64,000 nt of DNA from Echinicola strongylocentroti (GTDB lineage: Bacteria > Bacteroidota > Bacteroidia > Cytophagales > Cyclobacteriaceae), in assembly GCF_003260975.1 (NCBI RefSeq), contig NZ_CP030041.1, positions 4,963,501 through 5,027,500 on the forward strand, in the 5' to 3' direction. Shown in pieces: positions 24,992-33,618 of this stretch (its first letter is position 1; each line of letters starts with the position of its first letter). The translations under genes were made by a program, and so were the position numbers. Below the pieces are notes generated by a model. It saw only the letters and a program-made list of their open reading frames with translations. It was not told where the DNA came from and ran no database searches.

Positions 24992-27334
24992 TTACCTGTC
25001 GGAATAGTTAAAGGAAAATCCTATGGAGAGATAAGGCCTGATCACTCCATCTTTGGTGTTGGAGGAGAGCCCTCCCGTAATAGGTCCCAAAAAGGAGTCA
25101 AGTGTCAAATCAATTCCATAGCCCCAAATTACCTGATTGGAAAAGAAGTTGTCAAAATCAAACTCACTGACATCAGAAATAGGGGTGTGTTCGCTATGTC
25201 CCAGTAAGTTGGTTCCTGCTCGAAAATACAGGTTTTTCATTGGCAACCATTGGAAGTTGACCCCTAGTTTCCCGAAATTTTCAGCCGTAAGTTCAGCATA
25301 GTTAAGTCCCCAAGCGGGCATATCGTTAAAATCTACCCGCTGGTACCCTCCAAGGGTAAACTCACTGAAGCTGAAGTCTTCTTCTTGGTTAGAAAGAGTG
25401 ATACCAAGTGCCACGGTAGGACTTATCTGAAAGCGGTCATTTACTGGGAAGAATTTTACATAATTAAAAAACAAGGAGATAAAGCCATTTGGGGTGATGG
25501 TTTCGATGGTTTCATCGAGCACTTCTTTTGGGATTCTTACCGTTTCACCGCCCAGTTCATAGGTCAGGGTGTCGATTCCCTTTTTTAGCTTTATCTGATA
25601 GTCACTATAGGCCCTATACACGCCTTCAAAGATTGTCTCAGCACCTGCTGTGGGGTAATTGCGGTCATTGAGGGAGTTTCTGGTATGTAAAAACCGGACG
25701 CCCATATAAGTGTAATAGGCTCCGCGAATCTCGGAAGGAATGGCGATATTAAAACTGGACTGTGCCCTAGCGCGTTCATAGAATCCTCCTACCCAAAAAC
25801 TTTGCTTTAGCGAATGAGTCGTAAGGATATTAGCACTCAGATGTGTTTCTCTGTTCAAGAATAAATCCTGTTTGACACCATCTTCATATTCTGGGATTTG
25901 CTTAAAAAGATAATTGTACCGCAGGTTTAGCGCATAGTTTTTTTCGCTCCCGAGATATTTATAATGGTCTATTCTAAACTTGGGATTTTGGGAGATATCC
26001 AATATGCCCAAGGTTCGTGAGGGCTTGCCCAGGAGGTCCCGCATGGTAAGGTTAAGGAGGATTCCCGCAGAAAACAGGTTGTCATAGTGAAAGGCTCCAT
26101 TAAGGATGGTGTTGTGTTTTTCCTTGGTCTTGATCAATAAATCGTAATGTCCCGATTCGGTAGGTTTTAGGTTGTAATCGACCTTTCTGAACCCGTTTAC
26201 ACCGAATACCCTGTCGATACCCGAAAGGAGTTCTGATCGCGATACGGTGTCCTTCGGGGCAATGTCCAATCTGGACCTGACCAGTTCATCAGAAAATAGT
26301 CGATTGCCTTTTATAGAAATATCACTTATACGGATGGGGTCGGCTTTCAGCCCTATGCCGGGGTTTTCTTGGTGTATCCCGAGACTGTCTGCCAGCTCTT
26401 CAAAAACGGGCTTATTGGCTTCGCCAGCAACGTGGCCAAGTTTCAGTATTTCCTTATAGCTGCTGAAGCTGGCCGTATTGTAATTTTCCAAATCCGGTTT
26501 GATGTACACATCACATACAGCGATGTTGTCTGCCAATTTCCGATATGAACTGGCCATGGAGATCTGCATCAGAATGCTGGAAAATGAATCCAGCTCCTTG
26601 GGATCCACAAAATCCTCATCGCCCACATTAACGCCAATAATAATATCAGCCCCCATGTCTTTGGCCACATCCACAGGGAAATTATTGACCACACCGCCAT
26701 CCACTACCATCGTGCTGTCCAGGTCAAAGGGCGTAAAGGCCGAAGGTATGGCAATGCTCGATCGGAGTGCGTCCGGCAAATAACCGGACTCGATCACGAT
26801 GCCTCTTCCCGTCCGTAGATCTGTCGTGACACAACGAAAAGGAATAGGGAAATCATCAAAATCCTGGAGTCCTATAGAAGGCCAAGTATAATAATGTAAT
26901 GTTTCCGATAATTTCTGCCCCTCTATCAGTCCTGTAGGGACCGCTATTTTTCCCTTTATGACTGGTAGCTCAAAAAGGTACCTGTTATAATACTCCTTTT
27001 CCTCGAATGCAATGGTGTTAAAACTCACCCTATTGGATACGATCAAATCCCAATCGGCCTTCATGATGATGGATTCAAGTTCATCGGCATTGTAACCAAT
27101 GGCGTAGAGTCCACCTATCACTGCGCCCATGCTGGTGCCTACCACGTAATCCGGCCGGATTCCTGCTTCCTCCATGGCCTTGATTACTCCTACGTGTGCC
27201 ATTCCTTTGGCTCCGCCACCACTGAGCACCAAGCCTATTTTGGGTTTGCTGGATTCAGGACCCGCCTGTCCATGCAGCACCAGAGGACACATCACGCAAA
27301 CTGCCCAAATAAAAATCTTGAATTTAAGGTACAT
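24992..27334 (-). CDS. Patatin-like phospholipase with POTRA and Omp85-type barrel (PlpD-like)
   Basis: 780 residues. Signal peptide of about 23 residues. Patatin domain: oxyanion loop GGGAKG near 39-44, nucleophile elbow GTSMG with S68, and catalytic Asp in DGG (D212). A POTRA-like segment (ISIKGNRLFSDELVRSRL) follows near 335-405, then a C-terminal outer-membrane barrel with many alternating strands to the end. This is type Vd secretion architecture, where the barrel anchors or exports the lipase. It hydrolyses phospholipids; the biological target is unknown. It is divergent from the molybdate locus. Confidence 0.92.
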   Translation of the reverse strand: MYLKFKIFIWAVCVMCPLVLHGQAGPESSKPKIGLVLSGGGAKGMAHVGVIKAMEEAGIRPDYVVGTSMGAVIGGLYAIGYNADELESIIMKADWDLIVSNRVSFNTIAFEEKEYYNRYLFELPVIKGKIAVPTGLIEGQKLSETLHYYTWPSIGLQDFDDFPIPFRCVTTDLRTGRGIVIESGYLPDALRSSIAIPSAFTPFDLDSTMVVDGGVVNNFPVDVAKDMGADIIIGVNVGDEDFVDPKELDSFSSILMQISMASSYRKLADNIAVCDVYIKPDLENYNTASFSSYKEILKLGHVAGEANKPVFEELADSLGIHQENPGIGLKADPIRISDISIKGNRLFSDELVRSRLDIAPKDTVSRSELLSGIDRVFGVNGFRKVDYNLKPTESGHYDLLIKTKEKHNTILNGAFHYDNLFSAGILLNLTMRDLLGKPSRTLGILDISQNPKFRIDHYKYLGSEKNYALNLRYNYLFKQIPEYEDGVKQDLFLNRETHLSANILTTHSLKQSFWVGGFYERARAQSSFNIAIPSEIRGAYYTYMGVRFLHTRNSLNDRNYPTAGAETIFEGVYRAYSDYQIKLKKGIDTLTYELGGETVRIPKEVLDETIETITPNGFISLFFNYVKFFPVNDRFQISPTVALGITLSNQEEDFSFSEFTLGGYQRVDFNDMPAWGLNYAELTAENFGKLGVNFQWLPMKNLYFRAGTNLLGHSEHTPISDVSEFDFDNFFSNQVIWGYGIDLTLDSFLGPITGGLSSNTKDGVIRPYLSIGFSFNYSDR

Positions 27335-27533
27335 GTTGGTTTAAAAGTCAATATGTATAAAGCTAACCAAAAGACTTTAATTTTAAAACACTCCATAGCG
27401 ATGAAGGTGTATTACAAAAAGAATAATAGGTAGTTGTCTATCAATTCCGGGTTTAAAGATGGGGGATAATAAAATAAACCTAGGTTTGGCCTGTGTTTTT
27501 AAGTGTCAATACGTAATTTTAACCCGATTTATT

Positions 27534-27589
27534 TCAAATAAGTTAGCTGCTTTACGTTACTTTCTCAAGGTCTTAGAATTCAAGTTTAA
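27534..27589. repeat. Dispersed intergenic repeat, copy 2
   Basis: Related to 24899-24980 in the same orientation but shorter: an 11-20 nt block present in copy 1 is absent. It lies just upstream of the modE-like start, so it may carry promoter sequence. Confidence 0.6.
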
Positions 27590-27605
27590 CAAAAATCAAA
27601 CGGTT

Positions 27606-27941
27606 ATGAAGTTAAAAGTAAACGCTCGCTTCTGGGTAGAAACCGATAAAGGTCCCTTTTTGGGGTTTGGTAGGGTGGAACTCCTTGAAAAAATCGGAAA
27701 GTTGGGATCCATATCCAAAGCAGCTTCCTCGATGAACATGTCCAATCGCCAAGCTTGGCACCTTGTGGATTCCATGAATGCCAAAACCCATGATCCACTT
27801 GTAATTACCCAGACTGGTGGCAAAGGTGGCGGAGGAGCCCAATTGACTCCCGCAGGTGAGAAAGCCATTAATATGTTTCGGAAATTGGAAAAAGAGATGA
27901 GTGAATATATTGACCAAGCTACAAATAATCTTGACTACTGA
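27606..27941 (+). CDS. modE: ModE-like winged-helix molybdate regulator, DNA-binding domain only
   Basis: 111 residues from ATG 27606; an upstream in-frame ATG at 27459 would add 49 unrelated residues and run through a repeat. The LysR-like ModE HTH is clear: LLEKIGKLGSISKAASSMNMSNRQAWHLVDSMN, then the wing with VITQTGGKGGGGAQLTPAGEKA. E. coli ModE continues into two molybdate-binding Mop domains, which are absent here but are encoded as a separate gene at 28828. It probably represses or activates the mod genes in response to molybdate. Confidence 0.85.
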   Translation: MKLKVNARFWVETDKGPFLGFGRVELLEKIGKLGSISKAASSMNMSNRQAWHLVDSMNAKTHDPLVITQTGGKGGGGAQLTPAGEKAINMFRKLEKEMSEYIDQATNNLDY

Positions 27942-27954
27942 TTTTTTTTATGAC

Positions 27955-27978
27955 CGTTATGCTATCTAAGACATAATG
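27955..27978. promoter_or_regulatory. Candidate ModE-type operator before modA
   Basis: CGTTATG (27955-27961) and CATAATG (27972-27978) form an inverted repeat with a 10-nt spacer and one mismatch, between the modE-like stop and the modA start. Known ModE boxes are built on CGTTAT/ATAACG arms. Binding is inferred. Confidence 0.4.
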
Positions 27979-28013
27979 AGGTGGCTAAAGCAACTAAAAA
28001 AACAGAAAAACCA

Positions 28014-28778
28014 ATGGATAAATTAAGATGGATCCCCTTTATTGTCCTATTTTTGGTGAGTTGTCATCAAGAAAGGCATGAAGAAATTACCATCGCCACT
28101 GCTGCCAACATGCAATTTGCCATGGAGGCTTTAATTGCCGGATTTGAAAGCCAAACGGAGACGACTTGTCAAATGGTGGTCAGTAGTTCTGGTAAATTGA
28201 CCGCCCAAATAAAGGAAGGTGCTCCTTATGATGTATTTGTGTCGGCCAATATGAAGTTTCCTAAGGCCATTCAAGAAGCGGGCATGGCCTATTCGCCTCC
28301 GGAAATTTATGCTTATGGGGAATTGGTCCTGTGGACTGCCGATAAGAACAGAAAGGTGACCTTGGACATGCTTACTGAGCCTATGATAAACCATGTGGCA
28401 GTAGCCAACCCCAAGACCGCACCTTATGGGAGCGCTGCAGTGGCCTTGCTTAAGGAAAAGGGGCTATATGGTCAAGTGGAGCATAAGCTGGTGTACGGGG
28501 AAAGTATCTCCCAAACCACCCAATACATCCTGTCAAATGCCGCTGAAGTGGGATTTACAGCAGGTGCCGTCGTCAAATCACCCAGTATGAAACACAAAGG
28601 AAGCTGGGTAGCTATTGATAGAAAGGATTATCCTCCCATCGAACAGGGAGTAGTCTTGATCAAAAAACAGGGGGAACCCAAGCCCGGTGCGGCCCGATTT
28701 TACGACTATCTTTTTTCCCAGAAGGCCAAAGCCATCTTACGGGAATTTGGCTATCAAGCTCCAGGGCAAGCCCATTGA
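28014..28778 (+). CDS. modA: Molybdate-binding lipoprotein ModA
   Basis: 254 residues from ATG 28014; a GTG start at 27981 would add 11 residues before the signal peptide. The lipobox LVSC puts Cys at about residue 17. The mature part has ModA features: ITIATAANMQFAMEAL, VVSSSGKLTAQIKEGAPYDVFVSANM (Ser and main-chain ligands of the oxyanion), and a later NPKTAPYGSAA. It captures molybdate or tungstate and hands it to ModB. A lipid anchor is unusual for Gram-negative ModA but normal in Bacteroidota. Confidence 0.92.
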   Translation: MDKLRWIPFIVLFLVSCHQERHEEITIATAANMQFAMEALIAGFESQTETTCQMVVSSSGKLTAQIKEGAPYDVFVSANMKFPKAIQEAGMAYSPPEIYAYGELVLWTADKNRKVTLDMLTEPMINHVAVANPKTAPYGSAAVALLKEKGLYGQVEHKLVYGESISQTTQYILSNAAEVGFTAGAVVKSPSMKHKGSWVAIDRKDYPPIEQGVVLIKKQGEPKPGAARFYDYLFSQKAKAILREFGYQAPGQAH

Positions 28779-28827
28779 AATGAAACCATTATCCAAATAG
28801 ACTGTCAGTAATCACTTATCCATCTTA

Positions 28828-29235
28828 ATGAACCAGTTCCCAGGTCATATTACCACCATCAAAAGTAGCGGGCAAATGTCCATTGTCACGGTTCGTCTAT
28901 CTGATCTCATCGCTATTCAAGCACTGGTCATAGACACGCCTGATACGGCCGACTACTTAAAAGAAAAGGGGCAGGTAGACGTGTTGTTTAAAGAGACTGA
29001 GGTGATTGTCGCCCTGGAAGAAGTAAATTCACTGAGTATTGAAAACAGGATTGTTGGGAGCATAGAGGAAATCAAAGAGGGTACCCTCCTTAGTCGATTG
29101 GTCATCAGAACAGCTATCGGAAAGGTAGTGGCGCTTATCAGCACTTCTTGCGCTCAGGCGTTGGGGCTGGAGGTCAAGACCACTATCAATGTCATGGTGA
29201 AATTAAATGAGGTGATATTAGCACCTATTTCATGA
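28828..29235 (+). CDS. Di-Mop (TOBE) molybdate-binding protein, molbindin-like
   Basis: 135 residues made of two tandem Mop/TOBE units of about 65 residues: first unit with GHITTIKSSGQMSIVTVRLSD, second with NRIVGSIEEIKEGTLLSRLVIRTAIGKVVALIS. No HTH. Di-Mop proteins store or sense oxyanion. Together with the stand-alone ModE HTH gene it accounts for both halves of a normal ModE, so it may be its sensor partner or a separate storage protein. Overlaps modB by 4 nt. Confidence 0.82.
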   Translation: MNQFPGHITTIKSSGQMSIVTVRLSDLIAIQALVIDTPDTADYLKEKGQVDVLFKETEVIVALEEVNSLSIENRIVGSIEEIKEGTLLSRLVIRTAIGKVVALISTSCAQALGLEVKTTINVMVKLNEVILAPIS

Positions 29236-29903
29236 ATTGGATACCTATCATATTGACGCTAAAACTGGCGCTGATTACCACAGTGGTGCTTTTTGTTTTT
29301 GCATTACCGTTGGCATATTGGCTGGCAGAAACCAAGGTAAAGGCCAAACCAATCATCGAGACCTTGGTAAGTATGCCCTTAGTGCTACCTCCGACGGTAT
29401 TGGGGTTTTACCTATTGGTGGCTTTCAGCCCCCAAAATACCTTTGGTAATTGGCTGGAAGAGGTGTTTGGGCTAAGGTTTGTATTTACTTTTAGTGGGCT
29501 AGTGGTTGCCTCATGTATTTATAGCCTTCCTTTTATGGTACAGCCGTTACAGTCTGGGTTTTCCAGCCTTCCCAAAAGTATGAAGGAAGCAGCGATATTG
29601 CTGGGCAAAAGTAAATGGAACATCATGAGAAAGGTCCTATTGCCCAATATTAAGCCTTCTGTGTTGACGGCCTGTATCCTGACCTTTGCGCATACAATGG
29701 GGGAGTTTGGTGTGGTGCTGATGATCGGCGGCAATATTCCCGGAAAAACCAAAGTAGCTTCCATTGCAGTTTATGATGAAGTAGAAAGTCTTAATTATGC
29801 GGCGGCCAACCATTATTCGTTGATTTTGGTCTTGCTTTCTTTTGCTACATTGTTCATTGTCTATTGGTACAATGGAAGCTATCTCAAACATCTGGGCAAA
29901 TGA
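29232..29903 (+). CDS. modB: Molybdate ABC transporter permease ModB
   Basis: 223 residues, about five or six transmembrane helices. The coupling motif of binding-protein-dependent permeases is present as KEAAILLGKSKWNIMRKVLLPNIKPS (about 118-143), the EAA loop that contacts ModC. TLVSMPLVLPPTVLGFYLL near 45-60 is typical for ModB. The start overlaps the di-Mop stop and the end overlaps modC by 4 nt. Confidence 0.93.
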   Translation: MNWIPIILTLKLALITTVVLFVFALPLAYWLAETKVKAKPIIETLVSMPLVLPPTVLGFYLLVAFSPQNTFGNWLEEVFGLRFVFTFSGLVVASCIYSLPFMVQPLQSGFSSLPKSMKEAAILLGKSKWNIMRKVLLPNIKPSVLTACILTFAHTMGEFGVVLMIGGNIPGKTKVASIAVYDEVESLNYAAANHYSLILVLLSFATLFIVYWYNGSYLKHLGK

Positions 29904-30772
29904 TAGACCTAAAGCTAAAAAAGACCTTGGCATCGGAAGGATCCGAAATGGTGCTGGATATTGACCTGAAGGTGGAGAGTGGCCAGCTGGTGACCCTGTA
30001 TGGTCCTTCTGGGGCTGGTAAGACGTCCACACTGCGGATGATCAGCGGTCTTACTGTTCCGGATGAAGGAAGGCTCACGGTAGATGGTGAATGTTGGTTT
30101 GATGCTGCCAAGTCCATCAACTTGGGGCCGGGGAAACGCAAACTGGGCTTTCTGTTTCAAGATTATGCCCTTTTTCCGAATATGAGCGTAAAGGAAAACA
30201 TCCGTTTTGCATTAGCCAAGGATGCTGAAAAAGATTATTTGGAAGAATTAATTCACACCATGGACCTCATACACCTCCAGGGCTTGCGGCCAGATCAACT
30301 TTCTGGAGGACAAAAGCAGCGCACTGCCCTTGCACGTGCTTTGGCAGTGAGGCCCAGTGTATTGTTATTGGATGAGCCGCTTTCTGCCTTGGATCAAGAT
30401 ATGCGCGAAAAACTCCAAACCTATATTTTAAAACTACACCAAAAATTCCAGCTGACCACGATCCTAGTGAGCCATGACCCAGGTGAAATCTTGAAGTTAT
30501 CGGATCAGGTGATTGAGCTGGACAATGGAAAAATCACCAAAATATGCTCGCCTCAGCTATTCTTTGGTACTGGTCTTACCAGTGCCAAATTCCAGTTTAG
30601 TGGTGAAGTCATCCGATTGTATGAAGAAGATGTGGTCTATATCGTTCACGTAAAAATCGGCAATGAAATGGTGAAAGTCGTCAGTGACCTTGAGGAGGCC
30701 CGTGCATTGAGAATAGGAGATAAAGTACTGGTAGGTTCCAAAGCCTTTAACCCCATAATTCAAAAATTATGA
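29900..30772 (+). CDS. modC: Molybdate ABC transporter ATPase ModC
   Basis: 290 residues from ATG 29900. Walker A GPSGAGKT (35-42), Q-loop FQDYALFP, signature LSGGQKQR (134-141), Walker B VLLLDEP, then the switch His in VSHDPGE. After residue 230 there is a TOBE-like segment (FQFSGEVIRLYEEDVVYIVHV), shorter than in E. coli ModC. It powers molybdate import with ModB; molybdenum is needed for cofactor-dependent oxidoreductases. Confidence 0.93.
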   Translation: MIDLKLKKTLASEGSEMVLDIDLKVESGQLVTLYGPSGAGKTSTLRMISGLTVPDEGRLTVDGECWFDAAKSINLGPGKRKLGFLFQDYALFPNMSVKENIRFALAKDAEKDYLEELIHTMDLIHLQGLRPDQLSGGQKQRTALARALAVRPSVLLLDEPLSALDQDMREKLQTYILKLHQKFQLTTILVSHDPGEILKLSDQVIELDNGKITKICSPQLFFGTGLTSAKFQFSGEVIRLYEEDVVYIVHVKIGNEMVKVVSDLEEARALRIGDKVLVGSKAFNPIIQKL

Positions 30773-30901
30773 CGACCATGACCGTCCCTTCATGTACATT
30801 TGGATTGGCAGTGGTGTTCATGGGGACATTCTCCCTGCTCACTCTTGACTGAACGGTTTTGATCCTTGGTAAAGACAAGTTCAATCAACACAGGGTAAAG
30901 C

Positions 30902-31300
30902 TTACTTCGTTTTTGCTTCCAGTCGGTCTTTTACATATTCGATTTGGTGTTTTCCATGGGCTTTGGGCTGGCCATCTTCGCCGAGATTGACCATGATGAT
31001 TTCATCGATGGTAATGATGGTTTGCCGGGTCATTTTGTTGCGGACTTCACACTTCAGGGTAAGTGAGGTCTTTCCGAATTTTACTGGCTCTATGCCGATC
31101 TCAACGATGTCATTAACACGTGCAGAGGCCATAAAATTGATAGAGGAGATGTATTTGGTGACGACATGTTGGTTTTCCAATTGGATAATGGCGTATAATG
31201 CGGCCTCTTCATCTATCCATGCCAATAAGCGGCCTCCAAACAATGAATTGTTGGCGTTGAGATCTTCTGGTTTGATCCATTTTCTAGTGTGAAATTTCAT
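30902..31300 (-). CDS. Acyl-CoA thioesterase, hotdog fold (YciA/BFIT-like)
   Basis: 132 residues from the ATG at 31300; an ATG 17 codons upstream adds a non-conserved tail. Hotdog thioesterase signature NSLFGGRLLAWIDEEAAL, with the catalytic Asp in the helix, then YISSINFMASARVNDIVEIG and TSLTLKCEVRN. Such enzymes hydrolyse cytosolic acyl-CoAs. Monocistronic, convergent with modC across 129 bp. Confidence 0.87.
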   Translation of the reverse strand: MKFHTRKWIKPEDLNANNSLFGGRLLAWIDEEAALYAIIQLENQHVVTKYISSINFMASARVNDIVEIGIEPVKFGKTSLTLKCEVRNKMTRQTIITIDEIIMVNLGEDGQPKAHGKHQIEYVKDRLEAKTK

Positions 31301-31437
31301 GTTTTTTGTCTTTACGCTTAAACAATGCTGTTTCAGGAATAATTTCATCATTCAACAAAAAAAAACCGCCGCTGTGTATCTATTGGCCTAAAATTAAAAT
31401 CCTCCCTCATGCAGGCAAACTCCTCCTGTCTAAAAAC

Positions 31438-31469
31438 TAGGTTTACCTGTTTAAAGCCAGGTGAACCTA
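31438..31469. repeat. Inverted repeat, hairpin 1
   Basis: TAGGTTTACCTG pairs with CAGGTGAACCTA across an 8-nt loop, with one G-T wobble. Only 12 nt separate it from the next hairpin. Confidence 0.75.
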
Positions 31470-31481
31470 TCTAAAAGCCAA

Positions 31482-31516
31482 GCAGGCCTGTCTAGCAGCG
31501 AGATAGACAAGCCTGC
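31482..31516. repeat. Inverted repeat, hairpin 2
   Basis: GCAGGCCTGTCTA pairs with TAGACAAGCCTGC across a 9-nt loop, with one mismatch. Shares CCTGT/TCTA words with hairpin 1, suggesting a common origin. Confidence 0.75.
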
Positions 31517-31719
31517 CTTCTTGCCCATCCACTTTTAATTTCTTAACTAAACGAGGTTGAGCCAGAATGATGAGCCCTGCTGAGTCAAAATGGTTTAGCG
31601 ACCAGTCCATGACCAAGTCCAGTTTAGATTGACCGCAGGGATCAGGTAGTGAATTGGTCAGTAAGAAGTAAGTCGCTGCTTGGTCATCGTCTTAGGAATC
31701 AGAAAGTTTGTACTGATGA

Positions 31720-32400
31720 TCATAGCAGAATATCTCTTAGTCCGACTACATTTTCGAGGATGTAATCTGGCTCGGCTGTTTTTAGCTGGTTGGCATTTTG
31801 AGCTCCACTCAATACGCCAACTGTCAGGCCGCATTTTGCATTTTTGCCTTCTAGGATATCGATGGTAGAATCCCCCGCTTTCAATACTTCCTCAGGATTG
31901 GAAATGGTGCAGATGTCCATGGCTTTTAGGATCATATCCGGCCCTGGTCTGCCTATGGTCACATCGTCTGCCGTCACAAGGCCGTCGATGTCTTTTCCGA
32001 TCTCCCAGTTAAGTTTGGTAAGCAGTGAGGATGCTGTTTTTCTGTCATAACCTGTGTTGAGGACCACGGCGATCCCTGCACTTCGGAGGGCTTCCATGGT
32101 TTCCTTGACCCCCGGAAAGGTTTTGACGTCCAATTGCTCGTAGGCAAGCTTTAGCTCAGGTTTGAAATTGGCGAAAGCACTGGCGGCCGTATCGGTTACG
32201 TTTTCGGTATCGGTGCAGGCCACAAGTACATCGGTGATGGCTTGGTGTTTTTCTTTTCCAGCACCGTGTTCCAGGACTTCTTCTAAGGAAACATGGAAGC
32301 CTTTATCGTTGATTACCTTTTGGACGGTTTTGTACACTACATTATCTTCGTCCACGGTGGTTCCTGCCATGTCTAGAACGACTAGTTTGATAGTTTTCAT
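31720..32400 (-). CDS. Phosphonatase-like HAD hydrolase (PhnX-like, TIGR03351 type)
   Basis: 226 residues. Unlike ordinary HAD enzymes, motif I reads LDMAGTT: D10 is the nucleophile and A12 replaces the second Asp, as in phosphonoacetaldehyde hydrolase. The usual motif III Lys is Arg (R151 in GRPGPD), another mark of this clade. A cap-domain Lys at K49 or K51 (HGAGKEKH) is positioned for the Schiff base that activates the C-P bond. Late acidic motif AGDSTIDI. It probably cleaves a 2-oxoethylphosphonate to phosphate and an aldehyde. It overlaps the FAD oxidase gene by 4 nt and is last in the operon. No PhnW transaminase is nearby, as is usual for this clade. Confidence 0.88.
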   Translation of the reverse strand: MKTIKLVVLDMAGTTVDEDNVVYKTVQKVINDKGFHVSLEEVLEHGAGKEKHQAITDVLVACTDTENVTDTAASAFANFKPELKLAYEQLDVKTFPGVKETMEALRSAGIAVVLNTGYDRKTASSLLTKLNWEIGKDIDGLVTADDVTIGRPGPDMILKAMDICTISNPEEVLKAGDSTIDILEGKNAKCGLTVGVLSGAQNANQLKTAEPDYILENVVGLRDILL

Positions 32401-33554
32401 ATTGTTAAGTTAAATAAATTCTGAATATTTTCTTTGGCATACCCTGCACTACCGGTCATGCCTTTTCCACCTATCCCCGTGACAATGTGGATATGCTCAT
32501 CGACGGTGGCTTGGAATAGATCCTTGGTCTTGCACTGGGAATACATACCATACCAGCGGTGTGCGATTTCGTAAGTGGGGAGATCGATGATTTCCTTTGC
32601 TTTCTGCACCATAAAATCGTCGATTGCCATGTCCATGCCGTGGCCGAGGTCATCGATGTCCTTGGCATCAGCATATTGGTGACTGTCTCCGAGGATGACC
32701 GAGCCGTCAGTGGCCTGTTTGAAGAGGATGTGGATGCTCCATTTTTTTTCGGGAGAGCCCTGGGCTTCGCGGCTTTTGATAGCCGAAAATGACGGACACT
32801 CACTGAAAGATTCATACCTCCGAATGGAGAGTCCTGTCAGGACCGATCCGGGGAGATGGTAGCCGGAGCCTTGGGGTTTGGTCTGCATCATTTGCAGTTT
32901 GGAAACCTGTAGGTCACTTTGGGCAAAAAGTGCTGGGTAGAGGATTTTGAACTCCCTTCCGTTACAGATGACCACTTTGGAGGCTTTCAGTTTATGGCCA
33001 CAGGCTGTCTCCACGTTCACGATGTTGCCAGTATGTTCGCAGGATGTGACGGTTTTGGCGGTGTAGATTGCTAGTTTCTTTTCGGTCTTCAGAAATTCCA
33101 ACAGCCGATGAATCATAATGCGAGGCTCTACGGTCACCTCTTCTGGATAGAACAGTCCCCCTTTGGCATAACTACTTTTTAGGCCTGGGTAATTGTCCAG
33201 ACAGGCCTGTTTGTTCAGCAGTTCAGAAGCATAGCCATTTTGATTATTGATGGCATGGAGTTCTTCGATGAGTTGCATCTCATCCTCATCAGAAGCAAGG
33301 TAGACTGTTCCGTTTTGGCGAACAGAGATGTCAAACTGGGACTGGAGGTCCTTATAGATGCGCAGGCTCTCTCGGCCATAATTCTGCCATTTGGTATTCA
33401 TGCCCGATGGGACTACTTGTCCGAAATTCCGGGTAGTGGCGTCTTGCGGTGCTTTGTCCTTTTCGATCAGTGCCACTTTTAGCCCCGCCTCTAGGGCATG
33501 ATAAGCATGAAATGCGCCTAATACGCCACCTCCAATTACTATTAGATCGTACAT
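32397..33554 (-). CDS. FAD-dependent amine oxidase of phosphonate clusters (TIGR03364 type)
   Basis: 385 residues, DAO superfamily. Dinucleotide-binding motif VIGGGVLGAFHAYHALEAG at residues 6-24, an E at the end of the second strand (LIEKD), ATTRNFGQVVPSG near 40-52, and C-terminal FAD loop VTGIGGKGMTGSAGYA. Members cluster with PhnX-like enzymes and are proposed to deaminate an aminophosphonate to the oxo-ethylphosphonate used by the phosphonatase. Cytoplasmic; overlaps that gene by 4 nt. The exact amine (aminoethylphosphonate, N-methylated or hydroxylated forms) is not decidable from sequence. Confidence 0.87.
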   Translation of the reverse strand: MYDLIVIGGGVLGAFHAYHALEAGLKVALIEKDKAPQDATTRNFGQVVPSGMNTKWQNYGRESLRIYKDLQSQFDISVRQNGTVYLASDEDEMQLIEELHAINNQNGYASELLNKQACLDNYPGLKSSYAKGGLFYPEEVTVEPRIMIHRLLEFLKTEKKLAIYTAKTVTSCEHTGNIVNVETACGHKLKASKVVICNGREFKILYPALFAQSDLQVSKLQMMQTKPQGSGYHLPGSVLTGLSIRRYESFSECPSFSAIKSREAQGSPEKKWSIHILFKQATDGSVILGDSHQYADAKDIDDLGHGMDMAIDDFMVQKAKEIIDLPTYEIAHRWYGMYSQCKTKDLFQATVDEHIHIVTGIGGKGMTGSAGYAKENIQNLFNLTI

Positions 33555-33618
33555 GTTGAATTGTTTTTTAAAAAAGATTTCTTAAATATTTTTATAGTTT
33601 AAAGTGATGCGTGAGATG

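Larger units (their letters stand above)
31301..31719. other. Intergenic region with two adjacent hairpins
   Basis: Between the thioesterase start and the end of the phosphonatase-like gene. It holds two imperfect inverted repeats at 31438-31469 and 31482-31516. No gene longer than a few dozen codons is credible on either strand. Confidence 0.6.

Noticed and set aside
27459..27605. Longer N-terminus for the ModE-like protein
   Set aside because: The added 49 residues are unlike ModE and overlap a dispersed repeat.
24323..27868. Many open frames of 60-160 codons on the strand opposite to large genes
   Set aside because: They lie fully inside well-supported genes, have no domains and often start on rare codons; they are shadows.
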